Assembly: GCA_917880885.1 (NCBI GenBank)
Contig: OU862919.1
Span: 16,572,001-16,636,000, forward strand
Direction: 5' to 3'
DNA length: 64,000 nucleotides
Source of the DNA: Limnephilus marmoratus
Taxonomy: Eukaryota > Arthropoda > Insecta > Trichoptera > Limnephilidae
The position numbers and the translations under genes were made by a program. Below the pieces are notes generated by a model, which saw only the letters and a program-made list of their open reading frames with translations, had not been told where the DNA came from and did not search any database. This document shows, in pieces, positions 1 to 10,437 of this stretch. Positions within the stretch are counted from its first letter, which is position 1, and every line of letters starts with the position of its first letter.

Positions 1-116
1 CCTTTTTTACTTTTCAGTTTTTTTGTATTTATCACTGTTTCCGATAGCTTTTAGAATATCTTCCTTTTTAAAAGGAATTTGTAAAAATAGAATAAAAAAG
101 ACATTTTTTTTTTTTA

Positions 117-211
117 AAACCCGGACATCAAATGAAACCCCGCCCGGACGCTCCCCGGACGCCCTCTAAACTAGGACAAATCCGGGGAAACCCGGACGGA
201 TGGCAACCCTA
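117..211. mobile_element. Possible end of a hAT-like element
   Basis: Read on the minus strand this stretch begins AGGGTTGCCATCCGTCCGGG and continues with several CCGG/CCGGG motifs, unlike the AT-rich surroundings. Similar termini are common on insect hAT-type non-autonomous elements. No partner terminus or target duplication was found, so it is either a fragment or an element running off the left edge. Confidence 0.28.
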
Positions 212-1577
212 AATACAACTATCGCAGACCCGTTAAAAGTCACGGGATAGTCTGAATGAGGTCGTCTAGTAATTTTTGTATTATGATGAAAATGGATGAC
301 TTTTAAAGAGTGACAGAAAATTTAATTTTTCGGCAGCGCAAACAATAACGAAGTTATGATTTTTCAAAGTGAGTTTGGGTAAAATGTTCGCAATGGTGTC
401 TCGTGACGTCACACGAGAGATGATTCAGTACAATTATTCATAATTCGAATAACAGTTCTGTGGTAACGTCGCGTTTGTAACCATACGTAAAAAAAATATG
501 AAATTTCGTTGTAGGAGACAACTTCAATCTTGAAAATCTAAGTTGTTCCAATTTCGAAAGAGACAATTAAAATAATTTTCTATTAAAATATGATATAATC
601 GCTTTTTTGAATTGTTGACAGTTCCAATTTCTAAAACGACACATTTTTTTGAAATCCGTATTTATCGGGATATATTCCAATATTAACAATTAGGTAGGTG
701 GTACACATGAATTTTGCTATTACCACCATTGGTAAGTACCTACCCAAGGATACCTTTCACAGAGGAGCAGAGTCACGGCAGCATCAGCAGAATGACCTAA
801 TAAACGGCCCACTGTGGAGCGGCCGCCTATTTATAAGCCTGGCAGCCATAAAACACTTGACATTTATACATTGCACCGGGGGGAGTTGCGGTTGGCGGGA
901 GAGGGGTTTGCACTTCCGACCGGGAAATGAGATTCGAATTTCAAATTCGTTCGTACATAATTTGATAAAACGGAAAAGACGTGCGCTGCGGTGCCACTTG
1001 ATGGATTTTCAGAAATAGAACATCGAGAAATTTTCAAAAAGATAGTAAACCAACAAAGATTTCTGATCCTGAAATGCATTTGTAGCAAATTTATTCAAAA
1101 GCGGTTTGTTTGACGCATCAAACACTCGCAATCTCGCGGGATTTCAGCAATATTTGATCCCGCAGATTTGCTTGTGTGGGATTTGCGGGTTTGAAAAAAG
1201 AATTAATTTACACCAATGCACACGCTGTTTATATTTATTTATTAGTTTTCAGGAAATCGACAGTTTACATTTATTTCAGTTTGTACATAGTATTAAATAG
1301 GCAAAATAAAACCAATTATGGATTTCCTCCTTGTGACTTTACTTCTACTGAGACAGCATAATAAGAATAAGCATTATATAAATAAGCGGTAGTGAATCTT
1401 TGACAATCAAAGAGTAACCGAACTTGATGTTAGGAAGAGGGGATAGAAATGCATCTCAAGCACGGAAACATCAAGTTCTGGAATCAAATGTAAAGAAAGA
1501 GATGTTTTTTGAGAACGGAGGTATTAAAAGGAAACACTTTCAGTTAGCACACACCGACTGGCGTGAATTTATATTTT
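212..1577. other. No recognisable feature
   Basis: AT-rich DNA with scattered short open frames on both strands (the longest about 106 codons near 698-1018). None has a recognisable domain or splice context. I see no repeat shared with the rest of the window. Confidence 0.4.
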
Positions 1578-2011
1578 ACTAGCTGACCCGGAGACGCGGT
1601 GCTGTGGCTAACTAAACACAACGCCATCTGCTGGATGATTAACCAACCTTTATAACCACCGCCATCTTTGAGTTTATCGCGAACAGACAGACAGACAGAC
1701 AGGCGACGCAGAGGACTTTAATTTATAATATGTAGAGATGCATTGTTTTATTATATCTTAAAGAGATTGAGCATTGTTTTCGATGAAAGCTCCCAGGCGG
1801 CTGGACTTTTTCTGACACTTCTAACAATTATCGTTATGTTTCAACCAATTTACACAAATCCTTGACAAGTTACTTACCTAAACCTTCCTCACAAAACACT
1901 CTATCTATTAGTGAAAACCGCATGAAAATCCGTTCAGTAGTTTTGGAGTTTATCGCGAACAGACAGACAGACAGGCGACGCGGAGGACTTTAATTTATAA
2001 TATGTAGAGAT
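1578..2011. mobile_element. CTAGCTGACCCGG-type non-autonomous element
   Basis: It begins CTAGCTGACCCGG followed by 'acaacgccatctgctgg' and 'tttataaccaccgccatct'. The terminal block (AGAC repeats, 'ggcgacgc[a/g]gaggacttt', 'taatatgtagaga') occurs twice, near 1681-1736 and 1956-2010. The second follows 'gaaaaccgcatgaaaatccg'. Related copies lie at 20535-20845 and, interrupted, at 29138-31815. The layout resembles widespread insect Helitron-like or RTE-tail repeats; the class is not certain. The doubled end suggests an internal duplication or two overlapping insertions. Confidence 0.55.
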
Positions 2012-2012
2012 A

Positions 2013-2470
2013 TTATTTATTTATTTATTTACGGAGAGTACACATAAAGCATTGACAATATATAATATAGAAGTACATATAGAAGATAACTACAAGTCAA
2101 TGCTTGAATATGGATTAAAAAGGCTTTAAAAATTACACATTGCGTATCGTCTATAGAAATTCATTTAGGCTTATACCAAATAATTCAAGAATTACATTAT
2201 TGTATGTTAATTTAAGTACCAAGATGATACAAAAAGTCTTCAATGGCTTTTTATAACAATCTAGTATAAAAGATAAATGATACAAAACAATAAAAATAAT
2301 GGAATAATTTCAATTTAATAATCCTTAATCTCTTTCTCTGGTTTTAATCCTGGGATTGGTTTGCAGCAATTTCCTCTATTAATCTCTTCCATTTTTCCCT
2401 GTCTTGTCTGCATAATGTCTGCATATGATGAGCAGCGCACGTCCACCAGCAGGTCCTCCATAAAAAGGCC
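2013..2470 (-). mobile_element. LINE 3' fragment with (AAAT)n tail
   Basis: A TTTA-repeat run at 2013-2035 marks the tail of an element read on the minus strand. The body ends near 2330-2470 in a conserved-looking block that includes 'cttccatttttccctgtcttg'. The layout fits a 5'-truncated non-LTR retrotransposon 3' end. No reverse transcriptase motif remains, so the clade cannot be named. Confidence 0.45.
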
Positions 2471-3884
2471 CCAAATCCCGGGGGATTTCTACATTCGAAA
2501 AACACATTAAAAATGTGAATATTAAATATTAAGAAGTGTTATGTTTGTCTTTAGGTCTATGACTGATGAAAAATATAAGATTTTTTAATGTTTTTTATTA
2601 TTATTCTAAATGTAATCGCATTACATGAAAAACATTTAAGCAAAACACCATGTCATTATCAAAACATGGCCGGATTCTTCATTTTACCGCTTTTTGTAGT
2701 AGACACCTAATCTAAAATTGTTATCATTTCTAAAATTATTGATAAGGACTTAATCGAGGAAAGTTTTGTTTGGCAGACATGATAGTCGTACCTGTAAAGG
2801 TTGCAAAATTAGAAAACACTCAAACAACACAAACCTTTGATCGTGTATAATGTACATTGGTAATCACTTCCAACAGTGTGTCCGTGCCAAACATAACTGA
2901 GAAATAGCCTTTTGTTAGGTTACAAGAAAGGGAGAACATTCGAAAACAAAATCAAAGAAGTTGACACATATTTGAAAAAAAAATTGCAATTATTCAAAAT
3001 TTTTCCGAGCGTTCATTTACTAAATTAAAAATTAAGTTTTTTTCAGTGTCACTGTAAGTTTCTTAATGCAGTTGAATAACAAGTTTCAAATATGCTGAAT
3101 GCAATTAATACATCTGAATGAGTACTGTATTCGGGCCAACCTCTATAATATAACATAAAACGTAATCAATATGATTTAAATTTCAGCGGTGTTTATAATT
3201 AGCGGTGTTTGTTTTTTCCTGCACGCGCAGAATTACATTATTAGATAGATAATAATTATCAAGTATAAACAAAATAATTTCGGTTGTGATGCGACATGAG
3301 TACGTAAAATTCTAAAATTCAATAAAAAAAACTTAATTCTTATTAATTTCAGAATACGTCATGAATTTATGACACCTTTTGTACAATAATTGGTGACGTA
3401 ATTAATGGTCAGCGTACTCAGCGGAACTTTAAAATTTTTTTTTTTTTGTATTTTATTAAAATTTACCTTTTTAAATGTCATTTTTCACGGGTATGTGCAA
3501 CTTTTAAATAAAGAAATGTGGTATTCAGTATTCCCCTTGATAAGCAATGTTAGCAAGTTCTTTTAAATTGATATATATGAATTCCGATGAATTTCATATA
3601 AGATTTAGATAATACGGAACGGAAGCAATCAACAATTATTATTTAATGTCACGTCATTGAGAAGGGGAAATGTATCGATAACAGCACCTAAAAGAAAATT
3701 GACGAATCACTCATTGTACAATATCACGATAGTGAAAGTACTTGTACCGTAAACAAATAAATTAAAAACCAAAAACACAATTTTTTTAAGACATACAAAA
3801 GTTATTCAATCAGAGAAATTAACAAAACAAAAATAGATGACCTTAGAATAATTGTGTACCAACATGCGTGAGTAATCAAAGTTA
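2471..3884. other. No recognisable feature
   Basis: AT-rich DNA with no long open frame and no repeat that I could match elsewhere in the window. Confidence 0.4.
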
Positions 3885-4286
3885 AGAGCCCATTAACCAG
3901 CGGCCCAGAATTCAAATTTAATCGAACGATGATCTTGCGATCGTACCCTTGCAACTGTACAGGGCGGTTCCGATGAGAAAGATTAATTATTCTCTATACC
4001 AGCATTTTAACATACTTTTTCAATATCGATTTTATTTCATTCAATATTTGCTTTGATAAATAGCTACATTCAATGATTTTTGTTATTAGTTTTTGGGATA
4101 TTATGCCGTGTTGCGCTACCTCCTTCTTCAGCCAACGTTTCGGACAGCGTTACAGTGTCCGAAACGTTGGCTAAAGAAGGAGGAAGCGCAACACGGCATA
4201 ATATCGCAAAAACTAATAACAATAATACTTTTGGTCGTGAAAATCTAAAATCGTATCTGACATTCAATGATGCTCAAACTCGTGAT
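3885..4286 (+). repeat. Dispersed repeat F2, copy A (interrupted)
   Basis: This copy shares a block with 36925-37625 (same orientation) and with 19000-19585 and 25430-26390 (opposite orientation). The shared block runs from 'cattaaccagcggcc' through 'aagattaattattctc' to 'ctcgtgatgata'. An insertion at 4078-4259 splits it. The uninterrupted copy near 19370-19400 shows the sequence that would be expected before the insertion. The family's class is unknown; no coding sequence is seen. Confidence 0.6.
4078..4259. mobile_element. Short insertion made of a 65-bp inverted repeat, 12-bp target duplication
   Basis: The 12-mer ACATTCAATGAT occurs at 4066-4077 and 4260-4271, flanking 182 bp absent from the related F2 copy near 19370-19400. 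Inside, the arms 4082-4146 and 4156-4220 are inverse complements with about 62 of 65 matches around a 9-nt loop. The left end, read on the minus strand, finishes in a short A-rich run, as after target-primed reverse transcription. If transcribed it would fold into a long hairpin RNA. It has no coding capacity. The short frames here (96 and 65 codons) are products of the palindrome. Whether it is a retroposed hairpin RNA or a foldback DNA element is undecided. Confidence 0.7.
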
Positions 4287-4378
4287 GATACCACAACTAC
4301 CAGTGTACCAAAATACCAGGTAACTCTAGTTACCACAAGGGTTTTTTCCATGTTTCATTTAGGCAAATAGACAAAGCT

Positions 4379-4504
4379 CTTCTTCTTCCTTGCACTGTCC
4401 AACTTATTGCCTAAGTAGGCTGTTGGGGCCGGCTCTTCTCGTTTTCAGGCTATATCTTCTTCGATTCTGGGTATTGCTTTAATCCAGGTCGTTTCTCTGT
4501 AATA
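4379..4504. mobile_element. 126-bp retroposed fragment with 20-bp target duplication
   Basis: TTAGGCAAATAGACAAAGCT at 4359-4378 is repeated with one mismatch at 4505-4524. The enclosed segment has a GC-richer core ('ctgttggggccggctcttc') and resembles a short 5'-truncated LINE piece. The long duplication supports retroposition; the source element is not identified. Confidence 0.55.
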
Positions 4505-4662
4505 TTAGGCAACTAGACAAAGCTGTAGCACCAAAATTTGTGAAATTGCTCAAGATGCTTTCGTTATATTTTTGCGTGGAACAACTAGGTAAGTCATTAA
4601 TTTTTTTGTAAATAAAAACATTAAAAAAATGATTAGCTATTTTCTTATTTCCAAAACATAAT

Positions 4663-5820
4663 CAGCCTTACTAAAAAACCCAGTGAAAATTTTATTCAAT
4701 TGACAAACGGCCGCGGATGTGAAAACATTACTAATTAAAAATTTGTTCTTTGAAAGAAATACACATGGTTTCCACGGCCTGAGAGGGTAGTTTATCTCTG
4801 TTTTAACCATTCGATATTTGTAATTTTTCCATAGTATTTTGAATGTTCTATATATTTCTTATTTTTGAAGATGTCGTAAAAACAAATACCATTTATGAAA
4901 ACTAGATAAAATTACCTTTTAGATTTGTGTATTTGAAATACACTTTAGCTTTCAAAAACTGCCATATTTTAAGATTCAAACTCGGAAAAAAATGGAAAAA
5001 AATTTCCTCCCACAACATTTTTGACCAAATGTAGAGAAATTTAAATAAAATGAAAATTTAAAAAACACAGTCCTTTTATGTAATAAATTTGGAAGGAAAC
5101 TATCACCTCACTTTTTCATCGTGTATACAATAAAAAAATAATAAAAAATTTAAAAGTTTTTTTTATTGCCAAAAAAATAACTTAGAAATAATACCGAAAT
5201 TTAAAACAGATTTCTTGCATCTCTAAAGACGTTATTTTTTTTGATACGTTTACGAACACATGTATTAGATTTTAATATTATAAAAAAATATCACTTTTAA
5301 CGAATTCTATTAAAATAAAGATCTTAAAATGAAAATTTTATCTTTTAAGTAACCTATAAAAAACAATATTCTGACAGTTCAACTTTGAAAGTACGGCGTT
5401 TGTACAATAACTTGATCAAACTGATGTAAACCACACAAATAACATGGTAAATATATCCATTATGTGAACAGAAGAGTAAATTCGTCACTACAATAGAAAT
5501 TATTAAGTAAAATCACAAAATTTTCGATATCCCGCCATAAAACAAACCGAGCTGTTTTGTCATCGCGGGCTGTCGCGGGCCGAAGAACTAATGCATAGGC
5601 GCGCCAATAATGCCCCTTGCGGAGAAAAATTAAAACAACATTGTTTCCTAGTAAATTAAAACCATATACAACGTTGTCACATCTTAATGCGTTTTAACAG
5701 CGTGACCACGTAAGTAACTTTATTGGTAATAAAACGTGTTTAATTGTATACGAGGTATATTTATGTTATTGCAATAACACAGTTAATCGGTTGCGCTGTG
5801 GTTTTTTTTTAGTAAGGCTG
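4663..5820. mobile_element. 1158-bp TIR element, CAGCCTTAC family, copy 1
   Basis: Termini are CAGCCTTACTAAAAAA at the left and its inverse complement at the right. A second diverged copy with the same termini and co-linear interior lies at 23636-24766. Shared internal blocks include 'gaaaattttattcaattgac', 'cggcctgagagggtagttta' and 'ttttgaatgttctatatatt'. No transposase frame is present, so it is a non-autonomous DNA transposon. I see no clear target duplication, so the superfamily is open. Confidence 0.7.
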
Positions 5821-5986
5821 TTTAAGTATTACGGTATTCAGCACATCTACGATTTAACCATACTTATCAATATAAATATACAACACCCGATTTATCAGAT
5901 TGATTACCATTCAATTTGCCAACATAGTTACCTAGTTGTAGTAATTACCACACGATGTGATATATTTTTAAATCAATCTTGTTATT
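5821..5986. other. Short spacer, no feature seen
   Basis: AT-rich sequence between the TIR element and the tRNA-headed repeat. A 68-codon open frame overlaps it without recognisable content. Confidence 0.3.
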
Positions 5987-6236
5987 TAATTAAATGAAGA
6001 CAATATTAGCGGAACTCAATCGAAAATCTGGAGACAGAAAAATTAGAAAAAGATATTGGCACCTCTGAGACTCGAACCCAGGACCTTCTGCTTATATGGC
6101 AAATGCTTGACCAACTGAGCTAAAGTGTCTTTATCCAATTCGGTCACTTTTAACTGTATCATACTTCGACTAAGAACTACCAACATTATCTTCATTTTCT
6201 TAACGCACGTACTATTAGCTGCTATCTTTATATATA
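5987..6236 (-). repeat. tRNA-headed SINE-like unit
   Basis: On the minus strand, 6129 to 6058 reads as a tRNA-like sequence: box A 'tagctcagttggtcaagca', a 5-bp anticodon stem around a CATATAA loop, and box B GGTTCGAGTCT. The acceptor stem pairs poorly and position 33 is not T, so it is a tRNA-derived promoter head or pseudogene. It is followed on the minus strand by about 60 bp ending 'cttcatttaattaaat'. The same body forms the arms of the foldbacks at 6526-6780 and 54397-54659. Confidence 0.6.
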
Positions 6237-6574
6237 ATTGCAAGATTCAAACCCGAACTAAATGCTATCCAGATAGTGACTGGATAAACTTTTATCCATT
6301 TTATTTTTAATATGCGACATTTACTGACTTTTGTGCAAGTCTAGGATGAATATATTTTTTATTTTTAACTTTATGAGTAAAACCTCAAATTGTAATATTT
6401 AATTGATTGCAAGATTCAAACCCGAACTAAATGCTATCTAGATAGTGTCCGGATACACTTTTATCCATTTTATTTTTAACATGCGACATCTATTGTCTTT
6501 TCTGCAAGTCTACGATGAAAATTTTATTTTTATTTTTAACTTTATGAGTAAAACCTCAAATTGTAATATTTAAT
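6237..6574. repeat. Tandem duplication, 169-bp unit, two copies
   Basis: Units 6237-6405 and 6406-6574 both begin ATTGCAAGATTCAAACCCGA and end 'caaattgtaatatttaatt', with scattered substitutions. The second unit runs straight into the left arm of the following foldback. Confidence 0.7.
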
Positions 6575-6780
6575 TAAATGAAGACAATATTAGCGAAAAT
6601 CTGGAGACAGAAAAATCGGAAAAAGATATTAGCATCTCTTACATGGCAAATGCCCTGCCAGTATCTTTTTCTGATTTTTCTGTCTTCAGCTTTTCGATTG
6701 TGTTTCGCTTATATTGTCTTCATTTAATTAAATATTACAATTTGAGGTTTTACTCATAAAGTTATAAATAAATAAAAAAT
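6526..6780. repeat. Foldback built from the tRNA-SINE body
   Basis: The arms, about 6526-6630 and 6660-6780, are inverse complements that include 'ttaattaaatgaagacaata', 'gacagaaaaatcgg' and the outer 'gagtaaaacctcaaattg'. The 29-bp spacer keeps a tRNA remnant ('acatggcaaatgc', compare the unit at 5987-6236). The structure matches the foldback at 54397-54659, which retains more of the tRNA. Confidence 0.65.
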
Positions 6781-7149
6781 CTCTTTACAATAAAATGCTG
6801 TCGGTACGAGAGTAGGTACCTAGATACTTTCCAGAAACACAACTTTGAATCAAACAATGTCTTCTTCTGATATATTTTTTCGCAGACAAAAAGTTTTTTT
6901 TTACATAAATCCAAAATAGAATCATGGCACGTCACCACTACGCCCCGCTGTTAATGACGTCCTAGGTTTGTATATTAAATAATGTAACATCCAGCCCCGG
7001 AATGTAATCCGTTCTATTAATATAACAACATGCCCCGACTTATCGAACAACACAAAGGCGAAGTATATTTATAGCCAGGCGGGCATCCCTCTAAGTGAGT
7101 GGGCCAGTAGCGACTTAGTTTGCGACCCGTGCCGAGTTGCCTACACGAA

Positions 7150-7171
7150 GGGGGGGGGGGGGGGGGGGGGG
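7150..7171 (+). repeat. G22 homopolymer
   Basis: Twenty-two consecutive G bases as given. Such a run can form G-quadruplexes and its exact length is error-prone in assemblies. The surrounding 6781-7317 has no other recognised feature. Confidence 0.9.
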
Positions 7172-7317
7172 TGGGCGGAAACTGGGGCAAGGGTGCACTC
7201 GATAGTCTATTTTTAGCTCAAGGGGCAGCTGGGAGCTACCCGCAAACCTGCTCAGTATTCAGGGGGAAATCAGAAATTATTTATTGCAATTGTTTAATTA
7301 AATAAACATTTTTTTTC

Positions 7318-7390
7318 TGTAGGTAAGGAAAAGGGGAAGACAAGTGTTGGGGAGTGCCTAACTATTCAGATTTAGTAAATGAGAAAGTTT
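7318..7390 (-). repeat. S1 SINE 3'-region fragment
   Basis: It matches the purine-rich segment of S1 ('aaggggaagacaagtgttgg...cctaactattcagatttag'; compare 'gggaagaggaaggttgggaa...cctggctattcagatctgg' near 21015-21055). No tRNA head is present, so it is a truncated relic. Confidence 0.4.
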
Positions 7391-8311
7391 AAGTAATTTC
7401 TACAAACTTTTAGATTCCACTCATTAGGATGATACTGAAAATATTCTTATTATATAATGGATTTCATAAACACTTGGAAAAAACCGCGTGGATAGATTTT
7501 TTTACTAAGATTACGAAAATAATAGTAAAAATTTTTAGAAATGTACAGTTTTTTATTTATTTTTAAATAAATAAATCCATTATTTGGGCTCGTGAAGTCA
7601 CTGCATGAAAATGTCCCGTCTCCGAAAATGTTCCTATTTATTTTGTAAAATTCCACACTGATTTATTTTTTTTTATATGGCAACACTTTGATTTCAGGCG
7701 AATTTTTGAATTTGACATTTAACGTTCACTAGATTTATTGTTTGTTCTCTGCAAACTTATCATTTGGTTTGACTTTTTGACAGATGTTATGAAGAGAACC
7801 CCGTGCAATTTATGCTGTCTGTACGTGTTTTAGAGGTATAATGGTAATGGTATCTACTGATTTTAACTAAATCAAATTTTATGTTTTTCTTATTATTAGA
7901 TACTATAATCTACAAGTACAAGCATATACATTGGATTTAGTAATATAGACGTTGAACATTATAATGAGTTATGATCAATAAGATGGATCAAGGAAAAAAA
8001 TATTTATGAGATGTAATATTTTTGGTATGCCTCGTTATTCTCCTGTGCCATTCGTGTTGAAAACGTTCTTTTTTTTAAAATGATTTTTGGCTATGTAATT
8101 ATCGTTTTTTCGCACCCATCAAATAATGTTCCGTCTTTACGGTTTATAAAAAATGGTCTGATTTTTCGGATTGAAATTTTCAAAAAATCGCCAGAGTTTC
8201 AAAAATACGTTAAAAAAATACAGAATGTCGTAGAATATTTGCCTACACCGGAAAAAAATGTATAAAAATGTGATGCAAGTGGCCTATTGATAATATCTAC
8301 TATGAATATAA
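7391..8311. other. No recognisable feature
   Basis: AT-rich DNA with short open frames lacking domains. No repeat was matched. Confidence 0.4.
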
Positions 8312-8646
8312 TTTTTTTTTTTTACATGAGCCTCACACAGGAGGCTCTCAGGAAAATGATTTCCCTCAGGGCCTATGTCATCTTTGGGGATACTGTGTGG
8401 AGGGTTTTTTTTTAAAGAAAGGAAGGAGAGAAAGTTCTGGGAAGGAAAAGGGTTTAAGGGGTGGGTAGGAATCTGGGGTTCAGTGTGTCCTGGTAATCCG
8501 CCTCCTAGACAAACCTCACCCCATGAACCCGGGCACCCCTGCTAAATTACCAAACGTAGCGAACCACTTGGGGTGACCTATGGCAGAGGTGTTGGTTATC
8601 CAATTAAGGTTCCCGGGGCGGTGGTACCCATTTCTGCCTCCCAAAC
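8312..8646 (-). repeat. S2 SINE-like element, copy 1
   Basis: It starts with a T run (the poly-A tail seen from the other strand). Next comes a hairpin whose arms are 'ctcacacaggaggc' with 'gtgtggagg' and an inner 'aaaatgatttccctcaggg'. A purine-rich tract follows, then a GC-rich head containing 'ggggtgacctatggcag' and 'ggttcccggggcggtgg'. Co-linear with 25834-26170 and 60030-60354. No canonical tRNA head was found, so 'SINE-like' rests on length, copy number and the A tail. Confidence 0.65.
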
Positions 8647-8687
8647 TGGTTCGGTTATATGCACAAAACACACTTTTTTATTATTCA

Positions 8688-9145
8688 ACTAGCGAGTACC
8701 TACCCGGCATGAATTCCTTTTGGATACACAATATTTTTTGTTTTTCCATCTGGTGCGTACACAAATAAATCAGAATTGTCCCACTCTCCTCCCCAGCGTG
8801 TCCTTTCCCCTCCCGCGTCCCTTTCCCCTCTCGCGTTCCCCTTCTATCTTCTCGGCCGTCCCCCTTCACACCTTTCGCTCTCTCTTCTCTTCTCCCTCCC
8901 TCACTCTCCTTTCTTCCCGGCAAATAAACTATATGAAATACATACATTTTTCAAATCGCGCGCCACTTATTGTAATTTTTTATAAACATTTTATAACGCC
9001 AAAGCTCACTATTATATTATAGAAATATAAGGGAGTGTGCGCATAACAACTCACCAAAGTTTCATCGCGATCGGATGATGGTTTAGGTACCGCATAAGGG
9101 ACAAACAAAGAAACATTCGTTTATATACATTTAAGATAATTATGC
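8688..9145 (-). mobile_element. Helitron-like element with polypyrimidine core, copy 1
   Basis: The left end, 'actagcgagtacctacccgg', is the inverse of the CTAGT terminus of the copy at 39150-39521. A CT-rich tract (about 8775-8925) follows, then 'aaactatatgaaatacatac' and a right end 'ggacaaacaaagaaacattc'. The order matches 19880-20265. Insect non-autonomous Helitrons of the Lep1 type have such termini. Open frames over the CT tract are compositional. Confidence 0.5.
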
Positions 9146-9680
9146 AATTTTGTCACCGTTTTCACTACTAATTAAAAAAAAATCATCTTTGCCGAAGTAA
9201 ACGTATTAAATGTATTAACGCGAGACATAATATAAAGGTATAAAATAGAAAATTGTTAATTTAAATCACAATGTCAACCCTTTCCAGTGGAAAGTTTCCT
9301 CATTCACTCTGCTCTTTAGAGTATGACAGTGTGCTACACGCTGCACACATCCTTGGCATGTATAATATTATTAAATTACCAGCTGTTAATAAACCCGCTC
9401 CGCAGGTCTTTACTGCTAGGCCCTGCGGGCGGCTTTTGGTTCGGCTTCGCCCAGTTAGTTAGTGACTATTTTATAAATCCAATAGGAACTGGTTCCAAAA
9501 ATAGCCCGTTCCTCGGATCCACTGTCATCCAGTGTAGCTAGTCACTGGGACACAGTAACCGAGACAGAGCAATGACGTCATATGTAATATATAGCCGCTT
9601 GATACAACTTGTCATGTATTTTTTTTTTATTATTTATTTATTGCTTCTTCACAATTTATATACATATATTTTTAGCATGT

Positions 9681-9725
9681 AATTATTAACCCCACTAGGG
9701 TTCGCCTGTATCGGGGTTAATAATT
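9681..9725. repeat. 13-bp stem-loop
   Basis: AATTATTAACCCC at 9681-9693 pairs perfectly with GGGGTTAATAATT at 9713-9725 around a 19-nt loop. It could be the 3' hairpin of a LINE ending near the T-rich run at 9620. The rest of 9146-10140 shows no recognised feature. Confidence 0.55.
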
Positions 9726-10159
9726 TCACAATTTAATAAAAATAAAAATAACACACGCAAATATCGGTTATGCAAAACAGTTAAGTAAAAGCAAAATAAT
9801 AAAATTTAAAAATAAAATGATAAACAGAGAAAATAATAAGTGATAAAAATATATGAATTAAAAACAAAGTGTTAAGAGATCAGACAAAATGTTATCATTC
9901 ATTATATCATAATTATATTACTGTCAATCTTTCCATATCCGGAGAGATACTACATATTCACAAATTCGTAGCAGTTATACCTAGGGGGGAGACGGAATTA
10001 GCGACATCTTGTGACGAATTATTGAATTCGAAACCGAATTATAACAGTAGCTTTGTGTTAAATTCCACGTACACAGATGTTATTAGTGGCGCGGCACTCG
10101 AAGTTGGGTTCTGAAATTCAACCGCGAAGACGTTACCGTATTAATACTGTTCGATTGAA

Positions 10160-10437
10160 AAAATGGGGCTAAAATTGTCAAGTGAGCGGGCACAGAACGC
10201 AACCTGCATCGCACCCAATTCGGCGGCAAACGGGCCCCTGAAAATAGACCGCGATGAACGGGGGCGCATTGACCCGTTCGTGAGGCATAATGTCCCGTAT
10301 GTGGGGCAATAACGCCTCGATATAGGCCATCGGGAGAGGTGAACGGTTCTCGTCGGCTCCCCGGGGCTGGACTGAACCGGGGCGAGATGTTCCTACCCCA
10401 GTTCCTATGCGGGTCACAACAAACCCGGGAGAAAGCA
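10160..10437 (-). other. GC- and CpG-rich island of unknown nature
   Basis: About 280 bp of markedly GC-rich sequence sits in AT-rich DNA. On the minus strand an 86-codon frame covers most of it (10438-10178), rich in Gly, Pro and Arg, with no domain I recognise. It could be a fragment of a retroelement polyprotein, or a CpG-rich regulatory patch. The flanks show no repeat match in the window. Confidence 0.35.

Noticed and set aside
4070..4370. Two similar frames on opposite strands
   Set aside because: Both translate the arms of the long inverted repeat; their similarity follows from the palindrome.
6058..6129. Functional isoleucine-type tRNA gene (UAU anticodon)
   Set aside because: The anticodon stem folds, but the position before the anticodon is A instead of T and the acceptor stem mispairs. 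It is followed by a repeat body shared with other loci.
8681..9022. Open frames of 88 and 100 codons over the CT-rich tract
   Set aside because: Low-complexity Ser/Pro/Leu or Gly/Arg/Glu translation of a polypyrimidine tract within a Helitron-like element. Frames exist on both strands.
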